The translations under genes and the position numbers were made by a program. The notes under the pieces were generated by a model. It worked only from the letters and a program-made list of their open reading frames with translations. It was not told the origin of the DNA and ran no database searches. A stretch of 64,000 nt of DNA from CALVGQ01 sp964369385 (GTDB taxonomy: Bacteria; Bacillota_I; Bacilli_A; Erysipelotrichales; Erysipelotrichaceae), in assembly GCA_964369385.1 (NCBI GenBank), contig CAYJEY010000001.1:248001-312000 (forward strand). Direction: 5' to 3'. Shown piece by piece: positions 60,905 through 64,000 of the stretch (positions within the stretch are counted from its first letter, which is position 1; the number at the start of each line of letters is the position of its first letter).

Positions 60905-62575
60905 ATGAGTAAAGTTGTAATAATGACATTCAACGCAAAATATATACATAAAGCACTAGCTTTAAGATGGCTCTATGTTGCACGCGATCCACAGTTTGAT
61001 ACAGAAATTGTAGAGTATACAATTCGTGATGAAATCGAACGTTGTGTTGATGATATGGTAGCAAGAAATCCGGATGTAATCGCATGCAGTACATATATCT
61101 GGAATGTAGAGATGATGAAGCAGTGGATTTTGCTTATTAAAAAGCAATTGCCAAAGGTTCGAATTATACTTGGTGGACCAGAAGTGAGCTTTGAGTGTGA
61201 GGAATGGTTGGACTATCCGATTGAATGTGTTTTAAGAGGTGAGGGTGAACAAACTTTATGGCAAGCAATTCGTCAAGAGGAAGAAATTGATGGGTACTAC
61301 TCTAGTCATTACAAGTCGAAGATTTCATATGCAAAAGTACCTATTTCTTATTTAGAAAAACTTGAAAGTCCCTATTTTCTGCAAATTGATTCTAATGATA
61401 TGGATAAACGATACTTCTATTTTGAAACATCTCGAGGATGTCCATTTAGGTGCACATATTGCTTAAGTTCAGTTGATAATCAGGTACGTCATTTTTCATG
61501 GGAATACATTAAAGAACAATTAGATAAACTTGAGACAATTCGAGTAAAGCAAGTGAAACTGCTGGATCGAACTTTTAATTCAAGTGATGAAATAAGTTAT
61601 CGTTTTCTAAGGTATTTAGAGAATTTGAAGTGTAATTGTTCATTTCAATTTGAAATTGTTGTTGATCGTTTATCAGAAGAAGTACTGAATTTTTTGATTC
61701 ATGATGCTACAGTTGCAAAATATCGATTTGAGGTTGGAGTTCAATCATTTCAGCAAAAAACACTTAAAGCTGTTGAAAGATACCAAAATTTAGAAAAAAC
61801 TGTAGAAGTAATTAGTAAGCTAACAGAAAAAGGATATGAATTACACACAGATTTGATTGCGGGATTACCATATGAAACAATGGTACTTTTTGAAGATTCA
61901 TTTAATCAACTTTTCAATACAAAGACAAGAGAGATTCAAGTCGGAATTTTAAAACTTTTAAAAGGAACAAAAATGAAATATCAGAAAGATACTTACCAGA
62001 TTGTATATGATGTTAATGCACCGTATAGTGCACTAAGTACTGCTTGGATGGCGCAGTCTGATTTTGATAAAATAGAATGTGTTTATAAAGCTTGTGAGCG
62101 TTTGTACAACTCAGGGAGATGTTATAATTCATTACATACACTTAGTCAGCTAGGAGTTATTGAAAGTCCGTTTCAGGTGCTTCTTGAGTGCGGTCAACTG
62201 ATGAGCTCAATTAAGCAAATTCAAGTAAAAGATTATTTTTTGATACTGTATAAAATTTTATTAAAAAGAATTAAGGATGTTGATTTAATTCAAGCAATAC
62301 TCATGAGTGATTACTATCGATTATTTAAGCAAAGACCTCAACCTATATTTAAAGATACAGTAGAAGAAAGCATTCGAAAAAAAATGCTCAGATATTGTGT
62401 TGATGCGAATATATTAAGTGAAAATATAGCATTTAACTACACTGCGATCACAAAAGGCTATTATAATCAAAATATTGCAATTCAATTATTAGTCTACTCA
62501 AGTAAACATTCGCTATCAAAGCGAATATGGTTTAATATTGATTTAGATTTACTTCATATAGAAAACATTAATTAA
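60905..62575 (+). CDS. B12-binding-domain radical SAM protein
   Basis: 556 residues. N-terminal Rossmann-like B12-binding-type domain (about 1-130; the cobalamin His is not evident). The radical SAM core has CxxxCxxC in RGCPFRCTYC, then an (alpha/beta) barrel. The C-terminal part (about 385-556) fits the DUF4080 region. Related proteins act in tRNA or cofactor modification and unknown reactions. It overlaps nothing; it lies eight bases after the GNAT gene and 11 before rdgB. Confidence 0.88.
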   Translation: MSKVVIMTFNAKYIHKALALRWLYVARDPQFDTEIVEYTIRDEIERCVDDMVARNPDVIACSTYIWNVEMMKQWILLIKKQLPKVRIILGGPEVSFECEEWLDYPIECVLRGEGEQTLWQAIRQEEEIDGYYSSHYKSKISYAKVPISYLEKLESPYFLQIDSNDMDKRYFYFETSRGCPFRCTYCLSSVDNQVRHFSWEYIKEQLDKLETIRVKQVKLLDRTFNSSDEISYRFLRYLENLKCNCSFQFEIVVDRLSEEVLNFLIHDATVAKYRFEVGVQSFQQKTLKAVERYQNLEKTVEVISKLTEKGYELHTDLIAGLPYETMVLFEDSFNQLFNTKTREIQVGILKLLKGTKMKYQKDTYQIVYDVNAPYSALSTAWMAQSDFDKIECVYKACERLYNSGRCYNSLHTLSQLGVIESPFQVLLECGQLMSSIKQIQVKDYFLILYKILLKRIKDVDLIQAILMSDYYRLFKQRPQPIFKDTVEESIRKKMLRYCVDANILSENIAFNYTAITKGYYNQNIAIQLLVYSSKHSLSKRIWFNIDLDLLHIENIN

Positions 62576-62586
62576 AGGAGATCAAG

Positions 62587-63171
62587 ATGAAAGAAATATT
62601 TATTGCAACAGGAAATCAACATAAGGTAGAAGAATATCGTAAGATGTTTAGTTCACTTGATGTGCAAGTTAAAAGTGTTAAAGATATTGGTGAAACTTTA
62701 GATGTAGAGGAAACAGGATCAACTTTTGAAGAGAATGCCATAATTAAAGCTGAATACTTTGCTAATAAAGTAGGTCACTTGGTCATATCTGATGACTCAG
62801 GATTGGTTATAGATGCACTTAATGGGGAACCTGGAATTTATTCAGCACGTTATTTAGGTGAAGATACAAGCTATGATTATAAAAATTCTGTGATTCTGGA
62901 GAGAATGAATAATGCAACAAACCGTTCTTGTCGATTTGTGTGTGCTATTGCACTTGCAGGACCAGGTATAGATACTCAAGTTTTTGTAGGGAAAATTGAA
63001 GGACAGATAGCAGAAAAAATTGGTGGCGTGAATGGGTTTGGATATGACCCTATTTTCTTTGTTCCAGAAATTGCTGCGTGTTTAGCTGAGATTAATGATG
63101 AAGAAAAAAATAAAATAAGCCATCGCGGTAAAGCTTGTGAAAAATTAGTGAGGTTTTTAAATGAGATGTAA
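62587..63171 (+). CDS. rdgB: XTP/dITP diphosphatase (RdgB/HAM1)
   Basis: 194 residues. It has the start FIATGNQHKVEEYRKMF, active-site SDDSGLVIDALNGEPGIYSARY and NGFGYDPIFFVPE, and hydrolyses non-canonical purine nucleoside triphosphates such as ITP and XTP. A GGAGATC binding site precedes it. It overlaps the next gene by 11 bases. Confidence 0.94.
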   Translation: MKEIFIATGNQHKVEEYRKMFSSLDVQVKSVKDIGETLDVEETGSTFEENAIIKAEYFANKVGHLVISDDSGLVIDALNGEPGIYSARYLGEDTSYDYKNSVILERMNNATNRSCRFVCAIALAGPGIDTQVFVGKIEGQIAEKIGGVNGFGYDPIFFVPEIAACLAEINDEEKNKISHRGKACEKLVRFLNEM

Positions 63172-63859
63172 ACACATTTTTGCAACGGTTGTAGGCCTGT
63201 GCATTCTTGTAGCTAGTTTTTTGAGTGTATTAGACATTGTAAGTTTTGATCGCCAGTTTTATGAACAAGAGTATCAGAAATATAACAATGCAGAAGTTAT
63301 CGGAATAAGCGATGAAGAGTTGTTAGAAGTAACTGATCGTCTCTTAGGTTACATTCAATCTACTTATCATGATTTGGAAGTAAGTGCTACAATTCATGGA
63401 GAAGTGCGAGAAGTTTTTAATCAAAAAGAGATTGATCATATGGTAGATGTTCGGATATTGTATACTAATGCAATGCATGTGCGGAATGCTTGTTTGATTG
63501 TGGCTGTTTTAATTGCAATTGTTTTGTTTATTATACATAAAGACAAAGCGATATATTTATTAGTGAGGGGCTATATTCAAGCGTTTGGTTTATTTTTTGC
63601 ACTATTCTTAGCGATAGCGCTATTCGCATGGATAGATTTTAATGCGTTTTGGATTCAGTTTCACGAATTAGTGTTTACAAATGACTTGTGGCTACTTAAC
63701 CCAAATACAGATATTTTAATAATGATGGTACCTGAAGGATTCTTTTATGATTTAGTCTTTAAGATTGCGTTTAGTTTTGTCGGCTTTAGTGTGTTTTTTC
63801 TTGCGGTTTCCTATTTTGTAAAGTTAAAGTTAGAGAGTAAAAGGAGAATGAAAATATGA
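63161..63859 (+). CDS. integral membrane protein, DUF1461 type
   Basis: 232 residues with about four to five transmembrane helices. A hydrophobic N-terminus (HIFATVVGLCILVASFLSVL), an extracytoplasmic region of about 60 residues with IDHMVDVRILY, then helices at about 108-127, 133-158 and 192-222. It fits the TIGR01906/DUF1461 family, which has no defined function. Its start overlaps rdgB and its end overlaps trmL. Confidence 0.82.
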   Translation: MRCKHIFATVVGLCILVASFLSVLDIVSFDRQFYEQEYQKYNNAEVIGISDEELLEVTDRLLGYIQSTYHDLEVSATIHGEVREVFNQKEIDHMVDVRILYTNAMHVRNACLIVAVLIAIVLFIIHKDKAIYLLVRGYIQAFGLFFALFLAIALFAWIDFNAFWIQFHELVFTNDLWLLNPNTDILIMMVPEGFFYDLVFKIAFSFVGFSVFFLAVSYFVKLKLESKRRMKI

Positions 63860-64000
63860 TTCATGTCGTGTTATACCAACCAGAAATCCCACAAAATACC
63901 GGGAACATTATGCGTACATGTGCAGCAAGTGGTGCACAGTTGCATTTAATTAAGCCATTAGGGTTTCGAATGGATGAAAAGTCACTTAAGCGCTCTGGCA
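63856..64000 (+). CDS. trmL: tRNA (cytidine(34)-2'-O)-methyltransferase, 5' part
   Basis: The first 48 codons of a SPOUT methyltransferase: MIHVVLYQPEIPQNTGNIMR and LIKPLGFRMDEKSLKRSG, the start of TrmL/CspR. It methylates the 2'-O of nucleotide 34 in tRNA-Leu. The gene runs off the window. ATG 63856 overlaps the preceding stop by four bases after AAGGAGA. Confidence 0.9.
   Translation, partial: MIHVVLYQPEIPQNTGNIMRTCAASGAQLHLIKPLGFRMDEKSLKRSG

Noticed and set aside
1..64000. CRISPR arrays, insertion sequences, prophage, tRNA or rRNA genes
   Set aside because: No repeat-spacer pattern, transposase, integrase or stable-RNA structure was recognised on reading the window.

Overview
This window looks like the chromosome of a low-GC, strictly or mostly anaerobic, spore-forming Firmicute. 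Gene order follows Bacillus in several blocks: yqgX-comG, cmk-der-gpsA, spoVE-murG-murB-divIB, asp23-fakA-recG-rnc, and rpsD with ezrA-nifS/nifZ-thiI. Metabolism is that of a fermenting anaerobe: an NAD-linked [FeFe] hydrogenase, superoxide reductase and a flavodiiron protein. spoIVA points to endospore formation. The elongation factor P has a tip loop like the one I remember from Mollicutes. Together this suggests an Erysipelotrichia/Turicibacter-like lineage near the root of the Mollicutes. That placement is inference, not proof.

Layout. 0-5 kb: a metallo-beta-lactamase-fold hydrolase, a seven-gene comG competence pseudopilus operon with overlapping genes and non-ATG starts, and efp. 5-10.7 kb: an Lrp/aminotransferase pair, an acidic tail-anchored protein, cmk, der and gpsA. 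10.8-11.3 kb: a frameshifted HD phosphohydrolase. 11.4-19.6 kb: a ten-gene hydrogenase operon with a CcpA cre site on its promoter. Four subunits (HndA, HndB, HndC, HndD types) surround a six-gene block of signalling-type proteins: DRTGG, RsbW-like kinase, Fe-S hydrogenase-like protein, DRTGG, PHP, GHKL ATPase. 19.7-30 kb: spoIVA, a class A PBP, dnaE, a two-component system, a TrmN6-like methyltransferase and an orphan protein. 30-32.5 kb: L21 leader, rplU, the Prp protease, rpmA and obg. 32.6-38.9 kb: a stress and repair region with superoxide reductase, ruvAB, a LexA/HdiR-like self-cleaving repressor with two operators, a small divergent gene, a flavodiiron protein, an AlkA-like glycosylase, Ogt and an ABM protein. 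39-43 kb: spoVE/ftsW, murG, murB, divIB. 43-49.5 kb: asp23, fakA, recG, rnc and a DbpA-type helicase. 49.5-58.7 kb: a flavin-linked reductase lipoprotein, threonine aldolase, rpsD with its leader, ezrA, nifS, thiI and a repeat lipoprotein. 58.7-64 kb: gltX, a GNAT protein, a radical SAM protein, rdgB, a DUF1461 protein and the start of trmL.

The two most interesting parts are the regulatory block inside the hydrogenase operon and the HdiR-like locus at 34.8-36.0 kb. At that locus a repressor with intact self-cleavage residues is followed by a tiny phenylalanine-rich membrane protein and faces a small uncharacterised gene. An operator lies exactly between the -35 and -10 of that small gene. 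No tRNA, rRNA, CRISPR array, insertion sequence or prophage was seen.
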